A stretch of 64,000 nt of DNA from Heligmosomoides polygyrus polygyrus. Taxonomy: Eukaryota > Nematoda > Chromadorea > Rhabditida > Heligmosomidae. Position 1 is the first letter of the stretch; each line of letters begins with the position of its first letter. Positions 10,750-23,700 of this stretch are shown piece by piece. The stretch spans positions 58,438,969-58,502,968 of the forward strand of contig OX377205.1 in NCBI GenBank assembly GCA_947396885.1. Reading direction: 5' to 3'. The translations under genes were made by a program, and so were the position numbers. Under the pieces are notes generated by a model. It was given only the letters and a program-made list of their open reading frames with translations. It ran no database searches and was not told the origin of the DNA.

Positions 10750-11120
10750 ACTATTTGCGGAGACGTGGACCGACACCGGTGCCGCTTCAAAGACGCTTAG
10801 AACCACGGAATGACCGCCAGAAGATGTCCTCTGAAGTGCAACCGGCTAATTCAACATCGAGCCAAACTTCGCAGCTGCAGAAGAATGCCTCATTCTCGTG
10901 ACCCAGCGAATTACTTGTGGAAGGACAAATGCCGATCGGCCGGTCACGTCGTTAGGAAACAAGACGATGGGTGAACGAAAAAAGCGCTCGAGTGGACGTT
11001 CACCTTCGTAGGATGCCGGTTTTCATCGGACCCTCGTGGTTGGTACGGGGTGCTGCTTTGTTTCAATAGTGCTAGCTAGAACCACAAACCCGGGAAAGGG
11101 TTTCTGAGCGGAATCGCTTG
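10750..11120 (+). pseudogene. Possible LINE C-terminal remnant
   Basis: One plus-strand frame contains a KCRSAGHVVRKQDDG stretch followed by LEWT. This resembles the 'RWAGHxxRxxDDRW...W' block near the C-terminus of RTE-like polyproteins, such as the copy at 56546-57229. Stops and frameshifts are frequent and the match is short. Confidence 0.4.
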
Positions 11121-11671
11121 ACAGCGCGATTTAGTCGGTAAGCAATGATCCTAAAGGTGTTTGACACAGTTTTGGAAGAGAAGAGAAAACCCACCCATAG
11201 ATCCTCTGCCATTTCAAATTACCGCCCGGCAAGAACTAATATGTTATTTAGAGTCACTGTGTAAGTTTGCACCCCTTGAAATGATCGCCGCTTTTTAATG
11301 GTGTTTTGGACCGCAGTGCACAGCAGAGGAAATGGAATTTTACTGAGATGCGCGACACACATCCCTCTGCTCATCGTCCAGCTTCTCCTTCAGCTCGGAA
11401 ACGGGACTGGTGCCTTCGCTGCCTTCACTTTCCTTCTCTGTTGCCGAAATTCGACAGCACAGTTGTCGGTATGAGCACCAACGCTATGCTTACAAGGCGA
11501 CCAGCGTTCTCTAACTAGATGCTCCCAAGCCATTTATTTCGATTTCCAAGTCTCCTCCAAACATCTGTTAGCTATTCCTTATCAGTATTGGAGTTATTTC
11601 ATCTCCTCGTCGTTGCATGTGGTGAAATCTGACCTTGTCAACAAGGGGTCCCTTTGTCGTAAAACTTCCGA

Positions 11672-11679
11672 TTTTCCAG
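11672..11679 (+). promoter_or_regulatory. Probable spliced-leader acceptor at the carboxypeptidase start codon
   Basis: The bases TTTTCCAG lie directly before the ATG at 11680. This matches the nematode acceptor consensus (TTTTCAG-like), and there is no credible upstream coding exon. The simplest reading is that a spliced leader is joined right at the start codon (inference from known nematode trans-splicing). Confidence 0.5.
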
Positions 11680-11765
11680 ATGAAGGTGCGCTTGAGATTC
11701 CCTGCGCTCCTAATTTCTCTCGTGGCAACTGGTCTCTCATCTCGCACCGAACCAAGTCCAGACGA
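11680..11765 (+). CDS. Carboxypeptidase exon 1: signal peptide
   Basis: Starts at the first ATG after the acceptor-like TTTTCCAG and encodes MKVRLRFPALLISLVATG followed by a short polar segment ending PSPD. It has a basic N-terminus, a hydrophobic core and small residues before the likely cleavage site. The donor GTAGGT at 11766 leaves two bases (GA). The next exon supplies the third, so the phases fit. Confidence 0.75.
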
Positions 11766-14700
11766 GTAGGTTTTCAGCACTCATGTTCTCTGTTCACCCA
11801 AATTTTTGGTGCTATTGCTCTGTTCTTTTTCTTTTCTATGCTATCTCGATTCACTGCAACGTTCTTGGGCTTCAGGGAGAACACAGCCTCCTCAGGAATA
11901 AGGAATTTTAGGAAGTTTATGGTTCTTCGAGCAGCCCCGACAACCATTGAGCAATTGGAAGTGGTTCGCGAACTGCACGACAACATGCATAAATATGATG
12001 TGAGTTTCAGACAAGCCCCTCTACTGCTGACTACCCGGTGTTCGGTCGAGAGAGCTTGAAGAATATATCTGAATCGCTGCAGCGTCACAGGATGCCAAAG
12101 AAAAGCACACAGTAGCAACCGATTCCGTGGTCCTCCACCAATTATTGACGGGCCCACCAAATACATCAATTTGGCCAACGCTCCGAATTGTAACAGTCCT
12201 GTTCACTTGGCGCCAGCCGTGAACTAACTCAAAAGCACTGATCTCACGCTCAGAATGTTAGCCCGCAACGTTGTGATTTACGGCAGCCACTGGCTCAGTT
12301 TTGTTCACTGGACTGTTCGGTCTCGATATTGGCACATCTGAAAAAGGCCTGAGGAGCGTTAGCGAGAAACGGAAGGAAAGCGGCACACGAATATTGAGAA
12401 GCCAAAGGCAGTGGTTTTCGATGTATGCGGTTTCGTTAAGCTAGACCTATTTGAAAACCCGTAAAATTCCATTCATACAGTAATTTTCGAGGGTAAGTAG
12501 TGGCGAAAAACGACGAAGCTTAATTGGTAAGCTGCACGAGCTTCGATGGATTTGTTGCACCATGCTGGGTGTTTTTCTGGAGTAGAAGCAGAATCTGCTG
12601 TACTTCTTCTCTTTCTCTATTGCCACATGATCCTGCGAACCATTTTTTCTGCCGTTGCGCGGAATTCGAGAGGTCTCAACAAGTGGCGTCCTCCCGAGCT
12701 TTCCTTGGGGCTCTCCGTGGAGATCTCTTCCAAACCATAGAGCCAATCTTATTCGGTGATTCTCAGCAATTCTCAGAATGTGCCCATGCCACTTCTAGCA
12801 CTGCTAGGTCGCCTTCATCTGGATTCGAGCTGTCTCTATCTCTCCTTTGGCGTCTTCATTTTGCATCCTATCGCCTCACTTCCGAGTCGCTTCATCGAAG
12901 TGTATCTGCCGGTCGCGCTCCTAACCCGGTACCACCAGTAACTCAGGGCAGCCTGGGCTTTTCCACTTTCCGTTTAGTGTCCCCAGGCACCGACTGCTCT
13001 AGCAGAGGTTGCGTGTGCATTCCCTCCATTTCACTCAAGTCGAGTTTATCGTTCCCCGACCGCCTCTGAACCCAGTCTACTCTTCCTGGCATAGGAGCCA
13101 AGATATCCCTGACATGGCATAGGAATTCTTCCTCTCCCTCAAGAGTACCACACTGCATTTCAGAAAGGCTACAGTGCATTGCACGACGCTGGACCTAGCC
13201 TTTTTCATGTTCAGCCACAGACACTTGCGAAAGCTTCTTTCAATAATGGCACCTTGTCCTCCTGCTTCCCCTGACTGTCGGCTACCAATGTGATGTTATG
13301 TTGGAAGACTGCACCACGAACCACTTGGTATGGCCTGAAGGAGAAGCGTATGGCCTGCCACATTGCTTCGGCTGCCCTTTAATACGTATCCCGGGCACGC
13401 CTAAACAAAGAACATTCTTCGCAACAATGTTGTACGAAGAACATGCCATATCACCGGCGACGATATTCACGTTAACTGTATCTGGGAACGACATAGAATC
13501 GCTGAGGTGTTTCGTTACTTCGGTTCACTCAGATAACACGCTGGACGACCCTGACCTCCACTGCTCATTTATCTCGCTACCGCAACTGGGCTCGCGCTGG
13601 CGTTTTTGAGTAGTCACGGATCTCCTTTCGACTGTGAGCGGTTTAGAAATAAGTTCATGAAAACTCGTTTCCTAAAAGGCTTACGACAGCAGCGGTAGCC
13701 TTCTCTCTTCTCTTTTTAAAGACCTGAAAAGGAGGTGTGAAAGTGTGCGCGCAACTATTATCAACCCCAACGACACCCACGGGGTGTGCGTCGGCGGCGC
13801 AGTTGGTTGGAGGAACGCCTCATAAGAGCACATCGGGGGGTTTTAGGTTCGAGTCCGCATGCTGCTGAAATTTCTGCATATATTAGCTTCTTGTTATTAC
13901 GCCTCCTCATGCTCACAGGAGTCAATTTTAGACCATCAATGCTTACAATAAACCGACTTTTATAAGCTATTTTAACGATGTTTTGTTGTCTATTTACAAA
14001 ACCAAGGCTGTCTATTTGCGCCTTCATGTGTGCTAGTTTTCCAACAATGCCTATCTGCACCATATCATTTCTCTGGGAATAAAAAGTCCTGTCTTGTTTT
14101 CCCTTTTAGTCAACAGCTATGGTACAAATCTATGAAACAAGCAAAACACAAGCGCTTGTCACACCAACCGCATCTTACAAAACCCAGTGAGGAATAGTCT
14201 TCTCCCTGACAAGGAGTGACCACTTATTCTTCGTTGAACGCGTAATCCGTGGGTGTAGAGAAAGGTCCTGAGTGAATATCGACGTACCCAGCTGCCACCC
14301 ACGCGCATGACAGACATAGAAAGGTCCCATTTTCATTGTAGTACCTCAAACTTGAACCGCCTCTTCTTCCTGACAGTCGATCTGGCGTCCAGGAGGAGTT
14401 CTTTTAGGGCATCCGCAACTGCAATTTCTCTCCTTCTCGGAGATGCGAAGCCCAGTGTGAAGGTGGGAAGTAGTCTGCCGACAAAACGTTCAGGTGAGAA
14501 CGATATTTTTAGCGCACTTATGTACCGATAAGGCCGGGTCCATAATATTCAACCATAAGGTATGCGTATTTGTGCGCAGTTGCGGTATCATTAGTGATAT
14601 GGTATGATATGGTGGCGCTGCAGCTAGGCATTGTTGGAAAACTAACACACATGAAGGCGCAAATAGACAGCCTTGGTTTCTTGCAAGCATTGATGGCCTA

Positions 14701-17700
14701 AATTGACTCCCGTGAGCAAAAGAAGGCGTAATAACAACAAATTAATATGTGCAAAAACCTCGGCAGTACGCGGACTCGAACTTAAAGCGCCTACGGTGTG
14801 CTCCTACGAGGCGTCCCTCCTACCAACTGCGCCGCCCCTTGTGGAGTGTCGTTAAGCCCCCCGCAGACTTTTGCGGCGTCGCCGCTGCCCTATGCTTAAC
14901 CATAGGGCAGAGACGCAGAACTCGCCGCCAGCGGCGCCGCCCAGCGGCACCGGCGGCGTCGCTGGCGGAAATGACTTGAATCATTCCACCCTGCGGCGCC
15001 GCTCCAGCGTCTGTCTGTCTGCGCTCTGCGCTCTGCCCTTTCGCGGCGGGATCCAGAGCGGAGACGATCGATGCGGGCGCGCGATCGTCATCGGGGCGCG
15101 TTATTGTTAAGCACCAGTCGGTCCCGACTAGAAACAGTACAGTACCTCTCCGTCACCGCTCCCACTGATGATGAGTCAAGCCGCTGAGCGGTTTCGCCGT
15201 TCGCCGTCGCCGCTCAGCGCTCAGCGATTTCGCCCGCCGCTCGCCGCAGAAGTCTGCGGGGGCCTTAAGGGTTGACGATGGTTGCGCGCACGCTTTCAAA
15301 CCTCCTTTTCATGTCTTCAAAAGCTGTCAAGCGTTCAGCAAAAACTAACTGTGGTTCTGGACTCCGCTCGCAGGGCCCCACATTCTGCCAAAATAGCATC
15401 GCAAAAGCTCACCTTGAGTTGGGAACTTTTCCTTGTTAGATAATAAGAGATTACAACTGAGTGGCATCACAAACAATAAGGATAATCCCATCCATTTTCA
15501 TTTCTAATTTGTTTAATCTGCGAAGCAAAAAGTGCACTTCGTTCGGTGTTTTAGTAAAGGTACCCTTAAAAATGCGTGCACTGGGCGAACAACCCAAGCA
15601 TTACTGCTCACACAGAAGTCGGAAAGAGCTAAAGCTTGTATTAGAGCGAACAACTGAGGTAAGCTGTACCCTTCGGGATATCAAGGCTCACAATCAGTCA
15701 GCAACTCACGTCAAATTCAAGATTGCTGGCGCGATAGATTATGAGGAGGAACACGCCTGTTTCAGTATCGTGGTAGACTTCCTTGAGGGTTATTTTTCAA
15801 AGATTTCCTTTTTGTTTAACAAACTCTTTCTAGTTATTAGAAACTACTTCTAGCTCTGCAATGCTGTTGTTATTCCTTAGTTTTTATCCGTTTTTTTAAA
15901 AGAATAATTGAGTCTATTGTAAGATTCCAGCTCCTCTCTTCGTAAAACCTCGGCACGTTAAATTGATCTGTGTTAGCTTCTTCAGTGCCGAACGAGGTTT
16001 TTATGGTGGAACTTTATTCTGCGGCCTGACATTTCGACGCGAAATCGTCGTCTTCAGAGGTCTGAAGGTCGGCCGAGATAATGACATGCACCTCTGCTCC
16101 ACCAAGCGCCCCAACCGCTATTGCGGTTCCGACACCGTAGGGGAAGCCTACAAAAACCTCACGTTGAGAGGGAAGAAACTCACGATAGCCGTCCACCACT
16201 CTAGTATGGTAATTAGCGCGAATGAGAGCTATCGCAAACCGTATATCGTTTGCAAAGATACAGCGGTCTGCCCGTCACCCTTTCATTCTGCAACCCTCAT
16301 TTTGGTACACACGGCAAGAAGTCATTTATAAATGATGGACGTTCTTGGCGGTCGTTCATCCGTGGATTTCTGGGGAAAATCCGGAACGCCTCCAATGCTT
16401 TCCTTGCCGAAATGTCAGTCTCAACTGCCAGCACCGTGCATTTTATGTCAAAATCGTTACCGTGGTGCTCAAGCGCGTTATGCCTCTCCAGGGGTGTTAT
16501 TGTGTCGTTTTGCTAGTTAGATGCTCCTTTACGCGAGTCGCTGGAGTTCTTCCTGCTTCCTCATGTTGAACTACAATCGCGACACTCAGTCTGATAAATT
16601 GTTTCCTGGTGATAACAAACGCCTAGATTACCATGTGGGCATATATCGCAGTTCTCTGATACGCAGCGCTTATATGGAGCCTGTTTCTAACCAGTTGGTG
16701 CTTGATGTTGCTATTTGGGATGTTAACTAAAACAACATCATTTTGCAACTGAGCTCGTACAAGGCTCCGCTGAATCGCAGCACTCACATTATCAGAAATG
16801 AACGGAATACATGTGGACCTTCTTTGAGACGGTTAGCGATGGGTCTTCGCTGATACCGTGGAGCATTGTAACCATTTTGCATGGCTGTGTCCAAAGCTAA
16901 TCGCGCTGACTCTTGCCGTTCTTCCGCACCTGTGCATATTAGCGATGCCGTTCGAAGCACGTTTCTCACAACACCGCGTTTTACGCTCGAAGCATGAGCA
17001 GAAGTAGCATGAATCAGGATATTCTTTGAGCCTGTTTTCCGGTATCACTTTACACTAACGATGCCCTTGGACGCTGTTATATGTGTGATAAGACATGGAA
17101 GCCAATCGTTGTTTGGAGTTTTTCGAGTAAGCCTTATATGCTGAGACTGCTCACTTGACAATCGAAAGCACTCCCTCATTTCGGATTGTGCTGAAGTAAC
17201 AATGCAGCAGTTGTCTATGTATTTACAACATAATAATGGTACGCGCTAGTACTGGCTCTTCAATCCTGCTCATAAATCATATCGCAAGTACCGGCGCTAG
17301 CCGTTATCCCATGGCTAACCCTCTGATTTGTAAACAGTATTTGCCTGCGGAGATGTTGCAACAAAGACATCCCTTCGTTAAATTCATGACGTGTTCTTTA
17401 GCTAGTCCAAAGGTGTTGATATTACCAATGTGCCTGTCCAGCATTTCCGACAATGCCTGTAAGGCTTGACCGTTTTGACGTTTGTGTAAAGCAACTCTTC
17501 GTTAAATGACTCCATTACGCTACTGCTCCAAGGGTGGAGTTTTCCGGTTTTCGAGCGTCGAGGAAGCTGGGAACCCCCGAGGCCTTCTCTCCCTTGCGTG
17601 AGTCGTGTCACTCCGCGCATTTTCCCCTCGGTTCCACGCTGCGCGACGCTGACTGCGTGTTAGTCCTGCTTCCGTGTAGCCTATCTCTCTGAGGTGTGTA

Positions 17701-20700
17701 TAAGGGCAGGAAGAACAGTGGAGAGTTTAACACGGAGTCGGACGTTCTTCGTCTTTTTCATTTCTTCGACGCTCTTGAGAGGTCACCAAGCCTCTTGTTT
17801 CCCGTTGTCCAGTTCCGGCACTAGATGACGTTAGCTACGTTAACTTCTCGACGCAGATACACTAGCTGGAGCACTCGTGGTTCGCTCCATCGAGGTAGAA
17901 TTGGGCATGTCCAAACTTGTCCGTTCCTCATGAACATCGTCTTCGTAAAACTCAGCTGCGGTCCAACGTCCAAGTCCAGCTTTGGGGACTTATGGCGGGC
18001 TTTGGGGATATGGTACTCCCTGCTGAACCCTTCTCTTCACGTTGATGACGACGACATTGTGTAGAGTGGTGAGATCTTGGCCGTGAATCTGCTGTGTAGC
18101 TCTCGAAGGATGTACTGAACAGAAACACCCTGAGTGAACAGGGACCACTTCAGTTTCGACAGAGTCGAATGCTTTCTTCAGGTCGATGAACGTAAAGGTC
18201 CCAACACTTCTGCGGCAGTGCCGCGCGCCATTATGGTTAAGGATAGGGCCGCGGCGGTGCCGCAGAAGTGTGTGGCCTTTGCCATATCATCGCTCACCCT
18301 GAGCGGCGCCTAATGATATGCTCCCATATCGATCGGGCGGCGCGATGGAATCGATATGGGTGCATATCATTGGGCGTCGCTCGGGGTGAGCGATGGTATG
18401 ACAAAGGCCTAACGATATGCTCCCATATCGATCCTGCGGCTCGATGGAATCGATATGGGTGCATATCATTAGGCGTCGCTCGAGGTGAGCGATGGTATGA
18501 CAAAGGACTGTGGGAGCTTTAAGGCACAGAGGCACCGCGACACTCGCGACACTTCGATGAGCTTCGTGATGGTGTGCTTGTGGTCGATCGTGCTGAATCC
18601 TCTCCGAAATTCTGTTTGTTTTCATGGTTGTCCTTCGTCCAGCGTTCGGCTGTTCCTGTTCAGAATGACTTCAGTGAACAGCTTGTAGTCTACGAACAGC
18701 AGACAGATCGGGGATAGTTGCCATGTCGTGCACATCTCTCATCTTCTACAGCAAGACGGTCCTGTAGTCATCCACTGAGATGTAATATGATGTGTATGTG
18801 ATGAGTAATAATAATGTAATAATATGATGGAGCGGAGTGAATAATATGAATAATTCTATTTATTTATCAGACATGAACATAGTCATGCATTACATAAGTA
18901 ATGACAGATAAACAAATACTAGGTCACACAAACTACAACAAACATAAAATTAAACACAGTACGTTTAACATAACTTTTTACGTACCATTAAGTATTTTTT
19001 ACGTATATGCTTGATTCCCATTCTGCAGTGTCTATGCATTCAAGAAAACGCTTTCACTTAAAAACTGTCGTGCTGACAGCCCAAGTAGTCACACTGATAT
19101 ACAAGTTTTTTAGAATTGGGACCGTCAGTCTAGCGAATGGACTGCTTTGTGAGTACATCAACATTTTGGAGTGTATCAGTAAGCATTAAACAGCTGTATT
19201 TTAATACGAATGTGATCAGTAAAATTCATCATTTATAAGCCACTCTTCTTTGTACCTCTCCTTTTTAGCCCCAACCTTTGAAGAACCAATGCATTTATTT
19301 TTCACAGAAACACTCGTAGTATTGCATTGATGTAATCGTTAGGGGATTAGCTGTGAAATGGAGCTGATGAATAATGTTGCATACTTCAAATGTCGAGATT
19401 CCTAGGATCTTTCAGTCATCAGACAATTTGCTGATTGTATTGAATTCTGAGCGTACAGTAAGTATGAGGGGTGGAAACACGGGATTCAGAATATGGTCTA
19501 TCCAGAGTGACGCGGATGGGATACTGAAAGTAGAGCTGATCACAGAGCCTTGGGGGTATAGGGTCGGTCGTCATGCGGCCGCCGGAGTCTGCCATCAGCT
19601 TGTCGTCGTTCGGCTCCTCGTCCTCGTCGTTGTCCTCGAAGCCGCCGGCCGCCGTCGTCGCCTCGTCGCCTCTCCTCGATCGCCTCCCGCCTCAGCTCGC
19701 TGGAATCAATCAGATCAGAGAAGGCGTGGAAATCACAGAACGCTCAACTAGCTTCGCTTACACCTCCCCCTTTTTGCCAAAAGATTGTGACCCAGAATTT
19801 AGTTGAAATATCGCAGCCGATCCCTAGAACAAAGCTAAAACTACCCTAATCGTGTGGAAGGTAGTCTCCCAAATTCATGGCTGGAACGATGGCTCCGTGC
19901 TGCTTTGCCCACGCGAGAACCGTGTTCCAGAACGGCATAACCGCAAGCGAAGGCTGATTGCCCAAAACGAAACATGCGTCTCATCCAACAATTCCGCCAC
20001 ACCCGCTTGGAATCCCGTCGTCGTGGTAAGCAGCACAACAGCGTTCTTATTCCTGCCCTGAATGGCATCCACGGTGGAAAGATTTACGCTGGTGTTGCGT
20101 GCAAACTCCGCCAGCCGTCGGTGCTGCTCTTTGTAGAACGTGATTATACACATGCTGCTGGCGGCGATGCCCCTCGCAAGTAGACGTCCTACCAGAGTGG
20201 TGCAGACCATTGCCTCCGCATCGTTGAAATGCGAGTGAGTCGCTCTCCGGAAACTACATCCAAGAACATGAATGGTAGGGACTGACTCAGGAACCGCATC
20301 ATGCTCAGCAGCATGTGATGCTCCTCGGCCGACGTTCCAGTCCTCAACTCTCCCGCATAGACGAAGTGGTTAGAGAGCTCGTTCAGGAGGGGATGTCTCC
20401 TGAATGTGGTGACAAGGGGGCCATTGGGTCGGCCCTCGCCCGAGTTAGAACTTTCATCACGATGCGCGCTCCGAACCGGGCGGCGATAGTGCCGTGAGCA
20501 ACGAGTCACCTGTCTCTTGCGCGAGCTGTGGAACGGTTTTGCCGAAGGAGATCAGAGAGCGAGCACGAGGTGGACATCTGTGTTCGCTTGGGGAACCTAC
20601 CCAGCGGTGCGGATCCAGTGTTCACGCTGTCTGCAGAGCACAAAATCTTAGCTGAACTAGACAAAGATGATCAGCACCGACGAGCACATCAGATCCTGGA

Positions 20701-23700
20701 TGCTGTTTACGACCATAGGGTGCATCTTTCCTGGTCAATTACTACTCTGCCTCTACCTCCACTGTCAATGTCGATTACCTTGGGCCCCTGGCCGCGATCA
20801 CTGCAGGTGACCAGATTCGAGCCATCCAGATGGGCACTTCTAACATACCGCTGCTTGTTATTCAAGCGCTGTTCGGAGTCAAGAAGTTAGTAGTTGGTGC
20901 CGTCATTGCTGCCAAGCTGGTTGAGGCAGGCTCCGATCAGTTCATCATCGTGACAACGACGACGAATTCAGCGGTCACATACTTTACGAAAACCTTATTG
21001 TCCCCCTACCGTCCTCGAGGTACATCGAAGGATTTGCAACATACCATTTCCATGATAGGATGCGGCAATATCGAGTTGCTGCATCATAGTGCGCACTACA
21101 TAGGTAGTATTCACCAGCAACGCCGCATGCAGTGAAAATGCGATCGACTTAATCTTGTCACCCAGTGACATCAGGGCACGACGACATAGAGTTACTACCT
21201 TCTGACTCGACGACCACAACATCATGGATCTATCGCGAAGAACGCACGATTCGTCTTGATTAGTGCAATTTCGCCTATCACCGACTGGGGACTCGGGTGG
21301 TGCGGAGCCGTGACGTCCATGATCGGTCGTCAAACTTAAGTAACAGTTTACGACCGTAAGCGTGTGTTCAACGCATCAGCTAAAGAAAGCCGATGGCCAT
21401 TCGAATTCCAACGGGTTGAAAGTTTTGGCTACGCTGCCTGGTTCAGCCAGAGAACCGACCTCACACCTGCTGTACTGCACATCAGCCACCAATGTTCAAC
21501 GGAAACGGCTTTGCAGACTCAGAACGAGCACCAAAGAAGTTGACGGAATACAAAACCGTCTATTCGACAATTTTGCACAAGGATTCCGGAGAGTTATACC
21601 GCTTGGTGTTGGGACGATAGAGCTAGACCGTCAGAGCACGCAGTGGTGTAGAGACGCCCGGAAACAATTATACGGCAAAGGTAGGCGCCAGAACCGTTCG
21701 CCTCCATTCGTGGAAGAAAACCACACTGATTGGGAGTAAACCCAAGGGAGATATAGAGCCATAATTAGACATACGAAGATGGTTTGAACATAAGCAGAGC
21801 CTCTACCAGATCGACCCGCGGACGAAGTCGAAGAAGGAAAAACTGATTTAGAAAGCCCCTCGCTCCGTTCCAGCAACGCTGACAATCGTGCATCAGCCTG
21901 AGCAATGGGAAGCTTTACTTTCCTGAAGCGAGAGCGAAAAGGCATTTATTTTCTTACTGGCTTCGTCTACCGTGAAGTCCTCGGACGGGGCCCATGATAC
22001 TGAAGGTCTTTGGCGAGTCTGCGCACTACCCCGACCAGGGTTAGAAATTTTTTCAGAGCGCGTACCTTAAGATCTCGGCCCTTGCCGACGTTTTGGAAAT
22101 GGGCCTTGACTCGAAAAGTGACCCGAACCTCCACACTTACAGCATTCCATGGTTCGCTGATTGCTGTCGTAACCGTCGCTAAGGCGACTAGCCAAAGCAG
22201 CTCAAGATAGACCAAACGTGGGGTGAAGGCGTTCTCAAACGTTATAGTGCTGCCACTATTCTCACGGCACCTTCGTTTCGCTCCTACAGGCCTTTGTTTT
22301 AGAGCATGATTTTGGCGAACACAGATTCATGTTGGAGCAGCTCACGGACCTGAAATCGAGTAGCTGTATGCGATGTTCTTCCTAAATCCCACCTCTAGTT
22401 TCCTGCTGTATTATTCCTTGTGGTCGTATCAGGCAGTTCGCTACAAACTCGGTGCAGCCTCGTGTAAGGGTAAACGGCCTATCCAGCTTTGCAGAGCTGA
22501 TTGCGAAGAGACGCTCTTACTAGCACAGAGCTTGCTTGTTTGCAAGTACGGTCGAATGCTCAATATCTAATCCAGCAATTTTACGAAGAATAAGTCACCG
22601 ACAGTATTAGGGGCGGATGCAAGCAAACTGACGAAGCACGAGAACCTCTTCACACAGCTATTGCTTCGGACGTCTTCAAACAGAGAATGAACACTACTAG
22701 TGGCTTTCCATTACGGAAGCTTTGACTATAATAATAACGTTACATATCTGCTCATGGGTGAGCTGGAACTACCAGTTGCAAGGTGAGTCCGTGCTTATGA
22801 TATGCAGTGCACGTTATCAAGTTTCGCAGGGAAGGAAAATGGATGGTTGCTAAGGAAGCGAGATGACTATCGTGGTTCATTCGTTCTGATAAGCAAAACT
22901 TTTTTCCATCTCATAGAAGAAAAATACCAATCTGCCGATCCCGTAGTGGTGGAAAGACCGGTACCAAGTACTTCCACCTGCTATGCGCACATTGGAACAC
23001 ATTTTTGATCGCTTGCAAGGACCTATAAATTCCGATATAAACATCTTGCTGAACAAATTAACAGCATTTCTGTAAAATGAAGGCGCGAAGCTGTCAAGGT
23101 TGTTTCTGGCAGTTTCCTAGTAGCAAATTGGAGCTGAAATAAGGCAAGTTTGCATCGTACTGAATACTTTGCGCACATTTCAATTCTCCAATTGCATGTT
23201 CAGTACAATTCTTTCGATAACCGTTTTACGTTGAAGCTTGATTTCTGGTTGGCTCCGGTGGCCCTCGGCCAGAAAGCCGACATCATGGTCAGAGAGGAGC
23301 GTCGGAATTGGCTGGAGACGTTTTTGGCGAACCACAGCATCCCACACAACGTAACTATCCAGGACGTGCAGCAGTGAGTTTTCGGTGTCGATTACTGCTT
23401 TCTCTGATTCGGGCGCTGTCGAGACATTGCTGGATGACGATTACAACTCTTCTTTTCGAAGATGTTGAAGTAGTTGCTCTCAAACGCGAGTACCTTCACC
23501 CGGCCTGAAATAATGATCTCGCAAGCATTCTTGAGACCACCTCATCATACTCATTTTATTTCTTTTTTTTCTCAGTTTGCTTCATATCGCGTCTACTTTG
23601 CGGTCGCACATGCTCCTGTATGACAGGTGATATAGTTTGCACTATGATATAAAGAATGAAAGTGCGACATTTTGAAGCACCGTGAAGAATGAAATAACTT

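Noticed and set aside
13791..13865. tRNA gene
   Set aside because: A and B boxes are present but the arms do not pair; the shared downstream body shows it is a SINE.
23574..23620. Possible linker exon after a strong TTTTCTCAG acceptor
   Set aside because: Would end in phase 2, which does not fit exon A (phase 0), and its residues do not resemble the family linker.
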